Shown piece by piece: positions 1 through 4,622 of a stretch of 5,409 bases of DNA. Both the position numbers and the translations under genes were made by a program. Each line of letters begins with the position of its first letter. The stretch's first letter is position 1. Source of the DNA: Eubacterium sp. Its GTDB lineage: Bacteria > Bacillota > Clostridia > Lachnospirales > CAG-274. Under the pieces are notes generated by a model. The model saw nothing but the letters and a program-made list of their open reading frames with translations. It was not told the origin of the DNA and searched no databases. Location of the stretch: assembly GCA_020859645.1 (NCBI GenBank), contig JAJBVU010000278.1, forward strand, positions 1-5,409, given 5' to 3'.

Positions 1-659
1 AGTCAAGGGAGCAGACTGCCTTTTTAAAGGTAGCCTTGGACGATATAACCTTAGACGTTAAGAAGCAGGAAATGGTGGGGGTAATAGGCAAAAACGGCGC
101 AGGGAAGTCAACTCTTATGAAACTTGTGGCGGGAATAACCTTCCCTACCTACGGCAGTGTTGAAACCGAGGGCAGAATAGGCTCTCTTATAAACTTAAGC
201 GCAGGCTTCAACCCCGACTTCACAGGCAGAAAAAACCTTTATTACAAGGGTATGCTTATGGGTATGACCAATGAGGATATTGACAATATTTTAGACGATA
301 TTATCGACTTTGTGGACTTGGGCGAATATTTCGATCTGCCTTTCAGAATGTATTCCTCCGGTATGGGCGCAAGGCTGGGCTTTGCTCTTGCAGTATTTTC
401 AAATCCGGATATTCTGATTGTAGACGAGGTTTTTTCAGTAGGCGACAAAAACTTTCAGGAAAAGTCAAAGGCTAAAACAATGGAGCTTTTCAACGCCGGG
501 AAAACCGTCCTTTTTTCGTCCCACTCAGACGACCAGATAAGAAGCTTCTGCAACAGAGTGATTTATATTAAGGACGGAAAAATCGCTTTTAACGGCGACG
601 TTGAAACAGGGCTTGAAATGTACAGCGAGGATGTTGCCAAACAGGGTAAGAAGAAGTGA
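1..659 (+). CDS. Polysaccharide/teichoic-acid export ABC transporter, ATP-binding protein (5'-truncated, TagH/RfbB/Wzt type)
   Basis: ATPase subunit of an ABC exporter that probably moves an undecaprenol-linked polysaccharide or teichoic acid across the membrane with a two-domain permease partner, which is not in this window. The reading frame is open from the left edge (first full codon at 3) and already encodes family-like sequence (TAFLKVALDDITLDV) before the first possible start, TTG at 36. That TTG is therefore internal and the true start lies outside the window. Visible motifs are Walker A GKNGAGKST (nt 87-113), the family segment SLINLSAGF...TGRKN, the variant ABC signature YSSGM (nt 351-365), Walker B ILIVDE (nt 411-428), a D-loop VGD and the switch histidine in SSHS (nt 522-524). 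YSSGM in place of LSGGQ, together with the AGF/TGRKN segment, is typical of the TagH/RfbB/Wzt group. The protein stops soon after the nucleotide-binding domain with a lysine-rich tail, so it lacks the C-terminal glycan-binding domain of long Wzt proteins. The exact substrate cannot be told. Confidence 0.93.
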   Translation, partial: SREQTAFLKVALDDITLDVKKQEMVGVIGKNGAGKSTLMKLVAGITFPTYGSVETEGRIGSLINLSAGFNPDFTGRKNLYYKGMLMGMTNEDIDNILDDIIDFVDLGEYFDLPFRMYSSGMGARLGFALAVFSNPDILIVDEVFSVGDKNFQEKSKAKTMELFNAGKTVLFSSHSDDQIRSFCNRVIYIKDGKIAFNGDVETGLEMYSEDVAKQGKKK

Positions 660-681
660 CAGTCACTGCTGAAAAAAGTTG

Positions 682-710
682 TTGACAAAGGCTTAATGTT
701 TGATTAAAAT
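682..710 (+). promoter_or_regulatory. Sigma-A-type promoter of the lipoprotein gene
   Basis: A perfect -35 TTGACA (682-687), a 17-bp spacer and a -10 TAAAAT (705-710) predict a start near 717. It lies just after the ABC ATPase stop codon, so the lipoprotein gene can be transcribed on its own. The predicted transcript has an unusually long leader of about 138 nt before the ATG at 855. Confidence 0.75.
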
Positions 711-727
711 AAAATGAGTGTACATTT

Positions 728-781
728 ACCGCCTTTTAAAGGGAGTTAGAATATTTTTTGGGGCTTGGCGGTTATTTTTTT
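728..781 (+). terminator. Possible leader attenuator or terminator (ACCGCC/GGCGGT stem plus T tract)
   Basis: ACCGCC (728-733) and GGCGGT (767-772) are perfect complements separated by 33 nt, and the right arm runs straight into TATTTTTTT. The arrangement resembles an intrinsic terminator with a long loop, sited 10 to 65 nt after the predicted transcription start. It could end a short leader RNA or attenuate the lipoprotein gene. The stem is only 6 bp and the loop is large, so the call is tentative. I recognise no known riboswitch or T-box signature in it. Confidence 0.35.
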
Positions 782-782
782 A

Positions 783-831
783 GTAACAGTTCTGAGCAGA
801 CCTTTTACGAATTATTTGGCTGAACTGTAAC
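783..831 (+). repeat. Internally deleted copy of the 165-bp palindromic repeat
   Basis: Positions 795-831 match 2267-2303 at 35 of 37 bases, including a run of 24 identical bases. The left end begins GTAACAGTTC (783-792), matching the left terminus of the larger copy at 2139, but about 116 bp of interior are missing. The ends can still pair (GTAACAGTTC with GAACTGTAAC, one A-A mismatch; AGC 795-797 with GCT 819-821 adds to the stem). A short TTTTTA flanks it at 777-782 and 833-838. This could be a target-site duplication, but the DNA is too AT-rich for that to be convincing. It sits in the 5' leader just before the AAGGAGG at 838-844. Confidence 0.8.
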
Positions 832-854
832 GTTTTTAAGGAGGAAATTTTTAA

Positions 855-1505
855 ATGAAAAGAAAAATTGCTTTGGTTATTGCTGCTGTTATGACAGTAA
901 GTATGTTGGGCGGCTGCGGCGGCAGCAAGGGTTATGATTATACTGCAGGCAACGGCTCCTTCAGTATTACACTTCCCAGTGAGGATTGGGAAATTACATC
1001 CGAGGACGACGAGTCCGGCATGTATATATTCAGTCTCCCTGCTACAAGTGATTCCGCAGTAGACACAGGTCTTGACAGCGATGCTGTTATTCTCTACTTC
1101 AACTTAAGCGCAGAAACCGGCACCTTGGGCTATGACACAATCCCCACAACAGAAGAAGCTCTTGTTGAGTCCTTAGGCGATGAGCTTGATTATGAGGTTC
1201 TTGACTTCGAAGGCGATGAGGATGAAAACGGCGTTAAGTCAAACTACTACACAATTAAGTTTGTAGATGACACTATGGAAGGCTATATTGCTTCAAAGAC
1301 AGTGGCAAATTCAGAAGAGGGCTATATTATTGCCGGTGAGGTTCTTTCAAGCGAAGAGGATTTGCTTGATGACGTAAAGAAGGCTATCGAATCTGTTGAA
1401 AAACACGAGACAACAGATACAGCCGGTACAGACAATACAGACAATTCGGATGATATAGATTTTATAGATGATACAGCAGATACAGACGAAACAGCAGCCG
1501 AATAA
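855..1505 (+). CDS. Predicted secreted lipoprotein with acidic Asp/Thr-rich tail, function unknown
   Basis: The start is ATG at 855, preceded by AAGGAGG (838-844) at a 10-nt spacing. The 216-residue product opens with a lipoprotein signal peptide: MKRK, a hydrophobic stretch (residues 5-18), then a lipobox LGGC with the lipidated cysteine at residue 21. It should be anchored on the outer face of the cytoplasmic membrane. Residues 35 to about 182 look like a single small globular domain (opening FSITLPSEDWEI, closing with a helix DLLDDVKKAIESVEK), followed by a tail from about 184 made mostly of Asp, Thr, Glu, Asn and Ala. The opening 'F.I.LP..W' and overall size recall the Mog1/PsbP-like fold found in many Gram-positive lipoproteins, but that is a weak impression. 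The gene has its own promoter and a structured leader carrying a repeat copy. No function can be assigned from sequence alone. Confidence 0.85.
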   Translation: MKRKIALVIAAVMTVSMLGGCGGSKGYDYTAGNGSFSITLPSEDWEITSEDDESGMYIFSLPATSDSAVDTGLDSDAVILYFNLSAETGTLGYDTIPTTEEALVESLGDELDYEVLDFEGDEDENGVKSNYYTIKFVDDTMEGYIASKTVANSEEGYIIAGEVLSSEEDLLDDVKKAIESVEKHETTDTAGTDNTDNSDDIDFIDDTADTDETAAE

Positions 1506-1533
1506 ATCAAGCTGATTATTAGGCTTACAGTAA

Positions 1534-1574
1534 CGAGGTTTTTACAAATTTTACGAAAAAATCGAGGTTTTTAC
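1534..1574 (+). repeat. 12-bp direct repeat abutting the yceD promoter
   Basis: CGAGGTTTTTAC occurs perfectly at 1534-1545 and again at 1563-1574, with starts 29 bp apart. The second copy ends exactly where the -35 TTGACA begins (1575). Such paired sites next to a -35 can bind an activator or repressor, but a chance local duplication is also possible. Confidence 0.6.
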
Positions 1575-1603
1575 TTGACAAAACCTAAGCTTTATAATAT
1601 AAT
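1575..1603 (+). promoter_or_regulatory. Near-perfect sigma-A promoter of yceD
   Basis: TTGACA (1575-1580), a 17-bp spacer and TATAAT (1598-1603) match the consensus exactly. A second overlapping TATAAT is at 1593-1598, but its 12-bp spacing is too short. Transcription should start near 1610, giving a 35-nt leader. This also rules out the in-frame TTG at 1609 as the translation start. Confidence 0.88.
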
Positions 1604-1628
1604 GGTTTTTGGAATGTGCGCTGGGGAT

Positions 1629-1636
1629 AAGGAGGG
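1629..1636 (+). promoter_or_regulatory. Ribosome binding site that fixes the yceD start
   Basis: AAGGAGGG lies 8 nt before the ATG at 1645. The longer in-frame reading from TTG at 1609 would place this site inside the coding region and begin at the predicted transcription start, so ATG 1645 is preferred. Confidence 0.85.
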
Positions 1637-1644
1637 CTTTAGTT

Positions 1645-2142
1645 ATGACTGATAAAACAGGTTTAATTATTGATATAGGGGGCTTTCCCGCAGAGGGCAT
1701 TTCAGAGCTCAGGCTCTCCGCCGATATTTCAATTCCCAAAAGCTATTGTGATGAAGAAAAGGCTTCGGTCACTGTTGTTGGGAAGCTTAAAAGAAACACC
1801 GAAGATGTTTTTACATTTGAGGGTTCTATACAGGCGGAGCTTATGCTTAAATGCGACTTATGTCTTGACAATTTTTTAAAAAGGCTTGAATTTCCTTTTG
1901 AAGGAATTTTTGAGAGGAACAGCGGCAGCGAAGAAAACTACAGCTTTTCGGGTGACAAAATCGACCTTGAAGAGGCTGTATATACCGAGCTTTTGCTTAA
2001 CTTTCCTATGAAGAATGTTTGCAGAGAGGACTGTAAGGGGCTTTGCATTAAATGCGGAGCAAACCTTAACTACGGAGACTGCGGCTGTGATACATTTGAG
2101 GGAAACGAAGCGTTTCTCAAGCTGAAAGAAATGTTTAAGTAA
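1645..2142 (+). CDS. yceD: YceD/DUF177 family protein (23S rRNA / large-subunit accumulation protein)
   Basis: 165-residue cytosolic protein of the DUF177 (YceD) family, whose members in bacteria and plastids are needed for 23S rRNA accumulation and large-subunit assembly. The sequence shows the Gram-positive form: a CDLCLDNF motif (Cys70, Cys73) in the middle and, near the end, the segment CREDCKGLC-IKCGANLN-YGDCGC with six cysteines (126, 130, 134, 137, 146, 148), which probably binds a metal. Length fits the family. The start is set by the AAGGAGGG site and by the promoter just upstream. In most bacteria yceD is followed within a few bases by rpmF (ribosomal protein L32). Here no rpmF follows; the gene runs into a palindromic repeat whose first bases supply the TAA stop (2140-2142), and the next gene faces the other way. 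The family call is firm; the molecular role comes from knowledge of homologues. Confidence 0.92.
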   Translation: MTDKTGLIIDIGGFPAEGISELRLSADISIPKSYCDEEKASVTVVGKLKRNTEDVFTFEGSIQAELMLKCDLCLDNFLKRLEFPFEGIFERNSGSEENYSFSGDKIDLEEAVYTELLLNFPMKNVCREDCKGLCIKCGANLNYGDCGCDTFEGNEAFLKLKEMFK

Positions 2143-2303
2143 CAGTTCAGCCGTGTCTTTTGTTTTAGGATTTTTGCATATTTATATGCTTAAAATCTAA
2201 AAAAAAGACACGAGCGGAGCGCCAAATAATGAGTAAAAGTGAGCCGCAAAGCGGCGAAGGATGCGTAGCAGACCTTTTACGAATTATTTGTCTGAACTGT
2301 TAC
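2139..2303. repeat. 165-bp cruciform-like palindromic element (MITE-like or structured RNA) between convergent genes
   Basis: The element is bounded by a perfect 12-bp terminal inverted repeat, GTAACAGTTCAG (2139-2150) and CTGAACTGTTAC (2292-2303). Inside are two arms. The first is a 61-nt hairpin (2152-2212). The second is a stem pairing 2223-2239 (CAAATAATGAGTAAAAG) with 2274-2290, 15 of 17 positions, capped by a GCCGC-AAA-GCGGC hairpin (2243-2255). Folded, it forms a closed multi-branched structure. A shortened copy lies at 783-831, showing it is a dispersed family. It encodes no protein. The size, terminal inverted repeats and internal-deletion derivative fit a miniature inverted-repeat element moved by an absent transposase. 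A selected non-coding RNA or terminator role is not excluded. No clear target-site duplication is visible. Confidence 0.82.
2152..2212. terminator. Long hairpin, possible bidirectional terminator for yceD and ruvX
   Basis: CGTGTCTTTT (2152-2161) pairs perfectly with AAAAGACACG (2203-2212). Further in, TTTTAG/CTAAAA, ATTTT/AAAAT and GCATA-TTTA-TATGC continue the stem with only small bulges, about 26 bp in all. It lies 10 nt after the yceD stop and downstream of ruvX on the other strand, a good place for a shared terminator. There is no terminal T tract after the stem on either strand, so it is not a textbook intrinsic terminator. It is part of the larger repeat element. Confidence 0.5.
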
Positions 2304-2721
2304 ATTTTTTATCAATATACGTTTGCAAAATTATAGCCGCAGCCTGCATATCCACAGCCGCCTTTCGCTGTTTGCCGTTTACACCCAAATCAAACATAGC
2401 CCTTTCCGCCTGAACAGAGGTGAGCCTTTCGTCCTGAAGCTCCACCTTAACCTTTTTGAAGGTTCTCTTCAGTCTCTCTGCAAAGACAAGGGTTTTTTCA
2501 CACCGTTCGGAAACAGTCCCGTCCATATTTTTTGGAAAACCCAAAACAATTATACCTATATTATGCTCCTTAATTAAATCGCCTATTCTGTGTACATTTG
2601 CCTTAAGGTTTTCTTCACGGTCACGTCTTAAGGTTTCAAGCCCAAGGGCAAGAGAGCTGCCCTCAGGGCATAAAGCAACACCTATGGTTTTAGAGCCGAA
2701 GTCAAGACCTAAAATATTCAT
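2284..2721 (-). CDS. ruvX: RuvX/YqgF family RNase H-fold nuclease (pre-16S rRNA processing, putative Holliday junction resolvase)
   Basis: 145-residue cytosolic protein of the YqgF/RuvX family, which has a RuvC-like RNase H fold. In E. coli the homologue completes 16S rRNA 5' maturation; Holliday-junction resolution has also been proposed for the family. Family motifs are clear: ILGLDFGSKTIGVA (residues 3-16, acidic Asp7), GFPKNMDGTVSERCEK (61-76), DERLTSVQAER (97-107) and KAAVDMQAAAIILQTYID (120-137, Asp124). The ATG overlaps the ireB stop as ATGA, so translation is probably coupled, and there is only a weak GGTAAG-like site of its own. The conserved domain ends near residue 137. The last residues, about 140-145 (CNSSDK), and the stop are encoded by the right end of the palindromic repeat, so this tail is probably recent and not functional. 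The DUF1292 gene that often follows in Firmicutes is absent. Confidence 0.95.
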   Translation of the reverse strand: MNILGLDFGSKTIGVALCPEGSSLALGLETLRRDREENLKANVHRIGDLIKEHNIGIIVLGFPKNMDGTVSERCEKTLVFAERLKRTFKKVKVELQDERLTSVQAERAMFDLGVNGKQRKAAVDMQAAAIILQTYIDKKCNSSDK

Positions 2722-2990
2722 TTCTTACCTATTGTCTTTTTAAGATATACGTCAACGATTTCTTCCAAAAGCTCGTCTCTTTCAAACTTGCTTATTAAGC
2801 TTCTTGCGTTGTTGTGACCTGTAATATAGGTAGGGTCTCCCGAAAGAATATAGCCCACTATCTGATTAACGGGGTCATAGCCTTTTTCTTTAAGTGCCTT
2901 ATAAACCTGGGCAATAATATAGCTTACGTCCGAGTGTGAGCTTCTTTCCGTCTGAAAATCCAACTGTTGTGTTTCGCTAAGTCTTTTCAT
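2718..2990 (-). CDS. ireB: IreB family regulatory phosphoprotein (UPF0297)
   Basis: 90-residue cytosolic protein of the UPF0297/IreB family. In Enterococcus faecalis IreB is phosphorylated on N-terminal threonine by the PASTA kinase IreK and works against IreK-dependent cell-wall stress and cephalosporin resistance. The core is highly typical: VYKALKEKGYDPVNQIVGYILSG in two parts (residues 29-51), DPTYITGHNNARSLI (52-66) and FERDELLEEIV (69-79). The N-terminus MKRLSETQQLDF holds a threonine at residue 7 that would be the likely phosphosite by position. ATG at 2990 is preceded by AGAGGTGAT-type pairing (about 2996-3005 on the complement), and a promoter lies further upstream. It overlaps ruvX by 4 bp, matching the common ireB-ruvX pair of Firmicutes, although alaS, the usual upstream neighbour, is not here. 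The kinase is not in the window. Confidence 0.93.
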   Translation of the reverse strand: MKRLSETQQLDFQTERSSHSDVSYIIAQVYKALKEKGYDPVNQIVGYILSGDPTYITGHNNARSLISKFERDELLEEIVDVYLKKTIGKK

Positions 2991-3043
2991 AAATAATCAC
3001 CTCTTCAGCCTGACAATTTTCCGTTCGACAATTCACTGATTAT

Positions 3044-3072
3044 ATAATACACCATTCAGCCGAAAAAATCAA
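3044..3072 (-). promoter_or_regulatory. Promoter of the ireB-ruvX operon
   Basis: On the minus strand, TTGATT (3067-3072), a 17-bp spacer and TATTAT (3044-3049) form a good sigma-A promoter about 54 bp before the ireB ATG. The DNA upstream of the -35 is almost pure A/T (about 3076-3112), resembling an UP element. It gives ireB-ruvX expression independent of mtaB. Confidence 0.7.
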
Positions 3073-3087
3073 CCGCTTATTTATTTA

Positions 3088-3105
3088 TTATTAAATATTT
3101 AATAA
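3088..3105. repeat. 18-bp perfect A/T palindrome upstream of the ireB promoter
   Basis: TTATTAAATATTTAATAA reads the same on both strands. It lies about 16 bp upstream of the ireB -35. It could be an UP-element-like or nucleoid-protein site, or the end of the adjacent repeat. In A/T-only DNA palindromes arise easily, so significance is uncertain. Confidence 0.5.
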
Positions 3106-3111
3106 ATTATT

Positions 3112-3190
3112 AAGCTTTGCCGAAGCTTTCCGTACTCGACAAAGCCTCCCCTTGAGGGGAGGTGCCTACCGAAGGTAGGCGGAGAGGTGG
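3112..3190. repeat. GC-rich double-hairpin dispersed repeat (Clostridia-type) between mtaB and ireB
   Basis: Two perfect hairpins lie side by side: CCTCCCC-TTGA-GGGGAGG (3145-3162) and GCCTACC-GAA-GGTAGGC (3164-3180), followed by GGAGAGGTGG (3181-3190), which echoes the preceding GGGGAGGTG. To the left are AAGCTT-TGCCG-AAGCTT (3112-3128) and a GCTTTG/CAAAGC pair (3114-3119, 3140-3145). The block stands out as GC-rich in AT-rich surroundings. The 'CCTCCCC...GGGGAGGTG...GGAGAGGTGG' pattern resembles a family I recall as scattered through many Clostridia genomes; that is memory, not a search. Boundaries are approximate. It encodes nothing obvious and could act as a terminator or barrier downstream of mtaB, but no T tract follows the strong stems. 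Confidence 0.7.
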
Positions 3191-3221
3191 AGCACTTTCC
3201 TTGCCAAGCACTAATAAACAC

Positions 3222-4517
3222 TTACACAAGTTTCCCCCACATATTCCCCTCGTCAACCACACTCTCAAGCCTAACCTTCAAAGCCCTGTTTATTATATCT
3301 TCATCACTCTTAACATATACCCCAATATAATTAGATGTATGTCCTCTGTAAACTCCCTCTTCCGTCTCTTCCTCAAATAAAACCTCATAATCCTTCCCCA
3401 AAAGCCCGTTCAAAAACTCTTCGCCGTTTTTTCGAGAAAGCTCCAGAAGCATTTCAACCCTTTGCTGCTTCACTTTGGTTGAAATCTGCCCTTTCATTTT
3501 AGCTGCGGCAGTTCCCTCCTTAGGTGAATAGGGAAAAGCATGAATTTTGGCAATTTTACATTTTTCCGCAAAGTCAAGGCTCTCCCGAAAGTCCTCGTCC
3601 GTCTCTCCGGGAAAGCCCGCTATTATATCCGTTGTGACAGCGCAGTCGCTCCACAATCCCCTGAGCTTCTTAACCGCTTCAAAATATTCCTCTGAGGTAT
3701 ACCGCCTGTTCATAGCCTTAAGGGTTTTGTCGCAGCCGCTTTGCAAAGACAAATGAAAATGTCTGCAGACCTTTGGCAAGTCCTTAAGCTCCTTCAAAAA
3801 TTCATCTGTTATAACAGTAGGCTCTACAGAAGAAAATCTTATTCTTTCAATCCCCTCAACCTCGGAAACGGCTTTCAGAACGTCCACAAGCCCTACGCCC
3901 TTAAGGTCACGTCCGTACGAAGCTATATGAATGCCCGTTAAAACAACCTCTTTAAAGCCCCTGCCGCTGAGCCTTTCCACCTCTGAAATTATATCGTCAA
4001 GGGGTCTGCTTCTTACAGGGCCTCTTGCAAAGGGAATAATACAGTAGGAGCAAAACCTGTCGCAGCCCTCCTGAATTTTAATATAGGCTCTTGTTCTGCC
4101 TTCAAGGCTGTCCACCGTCAGCCCCTCAAAGTCTCTCACCTTCATTATATTGCCTACGGCATAAAAAACTCCTTCTCCTCGGTAGCTTTCCGCAATATCC
4201 ACAATTCTGCCCCTGTCGGCTGTTCCCAAAACTATATTTACCCCTTCGATTGAACCCACCTTCTGCGGTGAGGTCTGGCTGTAGCACCCTGCGGCAATTA
4301 CCAACGCTTCCGGATTAAGCCTTTTTACACGCCTTATTGCCTGTCTCGATTTTTTATCCCCCACATTGGTAACAGTGCAGGTGTTTATAACATAAACGTC
4401 TGCCTTTTCATCTCCCCCTACTATTTCATAACCCCTTTTTTTGAAAAGCTCCGCCATAGCCTCGCTGTCATAAAAATTCACCTTGCATCCCAAGGTAATA
4501 AATGCTGCCTTTTTCAT
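3222..4517 (-). CDS. mtaB: tRNA (N6-threonylcarbamoyladenosine(37)-C2)-methylthiotransferase MtaB
   Basis: 431-residue radical-SAM methylthiotransferase that converts t6A to ms2t6A at position 37 of tRNAs reading ANN codons. Three domains are visible. The N-terminal UPF0004 domain (about 1-125) has the three auxiliary-cluster cysteines Cys11 (TLGCKVN), Cys47 (INTCTVTN) and Cys78 (AAGCYSQ). The radical-SAM core carries IQEGCDRFCSYCIIPFARG with the CxxxCxxC cluster Cys152, Cys156, Cys159, then LTGIHIASYG, HLSLQSGCDKTLKAMNR, DIIAGFPGETDEDF and HAFPYSPKEGTAA. A C-terminal TRAM-like RNA-binding domain follows (about 370-431). TLGCKVN and TGIHI favour MtaB over MiaB or RimO. Length is normal and no key residue is missing. 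The start at ATG 4517 fits the family N-terminus but has only a weak upstream pairing site (AGGTTGTG or GAAG on the complement). It has its own promoter and is followed by a GC-rich repeat. Confidence 0.96.
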   Translation of the reverse strand: MKKAAFITLGCKVNFYDSEAMAELFKKRGYEIVGGDEKADVYVINTCTVTNVGDKKSRQAIRRVKRLNPEALVIAAGCYSQTSPQKVGSIEGVNIVLGTADRGRIVDIAESYRGEGVFYAVGNIMKVRDFEGLTVDSLEGRTRAYIKIQEGCDRFCSYCIIPFARGPVRSRPLDDIISEVERLSGRGFKEVVLTGIHIASYGRDLKGVGLVDVLKAVSEVEGIERIRFSSVEPTVITDEFLKELKDLPKVCRHFHLSLQSGCDKTLKAMNRRYTSEEYFEAVKKLRGLWSDCAVTTDIIAGFPGETDEDFRESLDFAEKCKIAKIHAFPYSPKEGTAAAKMKGQISTKVKQQRVEMLLELSRKNGEEFLNGLLGKDYEVLFEEETEEGVYRGHTSNYIGVYVKSDEDIINRALKVRLESVVDEGNMWGKLV

Positions 4518-4570
4518 AAATACTTCACAACCTAAAATATGTTAATAATGAAGAAACCTCTTCTGTACTT

Positions 4571-4599
4571 ATAGTACCACAAACGCAACATTAAAACAA
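4571..4599 (-). promoter_or_regulatory. Promoter of mtaB with extended -10
   Basis: On the minus strand, TTGTTT (4594-4599), 17 bp, then TGG-TACTAT with the hexamer at 4571-4576, an extended -10. The -10 falls inside the inverted repeat GTAC-TTATA-GTAC (4565-4577 on the plus strand), which might be an operator. The predicted start is near 4564, giving a leader of roughly 47 nt that contains a small GAAGA/TCTTC stem (4550-4563). Confidence 0.6.
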
Positions 4600-4622
4600 G
4601 CATAAACATATTATCTATGCTT
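4598..4622 (-). terminator. Weak terminator-like hairpin at the end of the Crp/Fnr gene
   Basis: On the minus strand AAGCATA (4622-4616) pairs with TATGCTT (4604-4598) around an 11-nt loop, followed by GTTTTAATG. It spans the stop codon of the regulator gene and its right arm overlaps the -35 of the mtaB promoter. The stem is AT-rich and the T tract short, so termination would be inefficient and some read-through into mtaB is likely. Confidence 0.35.

Noticed and set aside
36..38. TTG at 36 as the start of the ABC ATPase
   Set aside because: The frame is open back to the window edge and encodes family-like residues before the TTG, so the gene is cut by the window rather than starting there.
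714..749. Short leader peptide ORF (ATG at 714, 11 codons)
   Set aside because: The predicted transcription start is about 717, and there is no ribosome binding site.
1420..1500. Microsatellite-like GATACAG/ACAGAC repeats in the lipoprotein gene
   Set aside because: The repetition is irregular and explained by codons for an Asp/Thr-rich tail; it does not form a clean tandem array.
1609..1644. TTG at 1609 as the yceD start (12 extra residues)
   Set aside because: It coincides with the predicted transcription start, and a strong AAGGAGGG site lies 8 nt before the ATG at 1645.
2139..2303. CRISPR repeat or attachment site at the palindromic element
   Set aside because: There is no regular repeat-spacer spacing, no cas or integrase gene, and the terminal inverted repeats fit a palindromic element better.
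2323..2743. Plus-strand ORFs of 84 and 95 codons
   Set aside because: They are antisense to ruvX, which has strong family motifs; no start signals support them.
3162..3380. Plus-strand ORF starting in the GC-rich repeat
   Set aside because: It begins inside a repeat, runs antisense to conserved mtaB codons, has no ribosome binding site and resembles no family.
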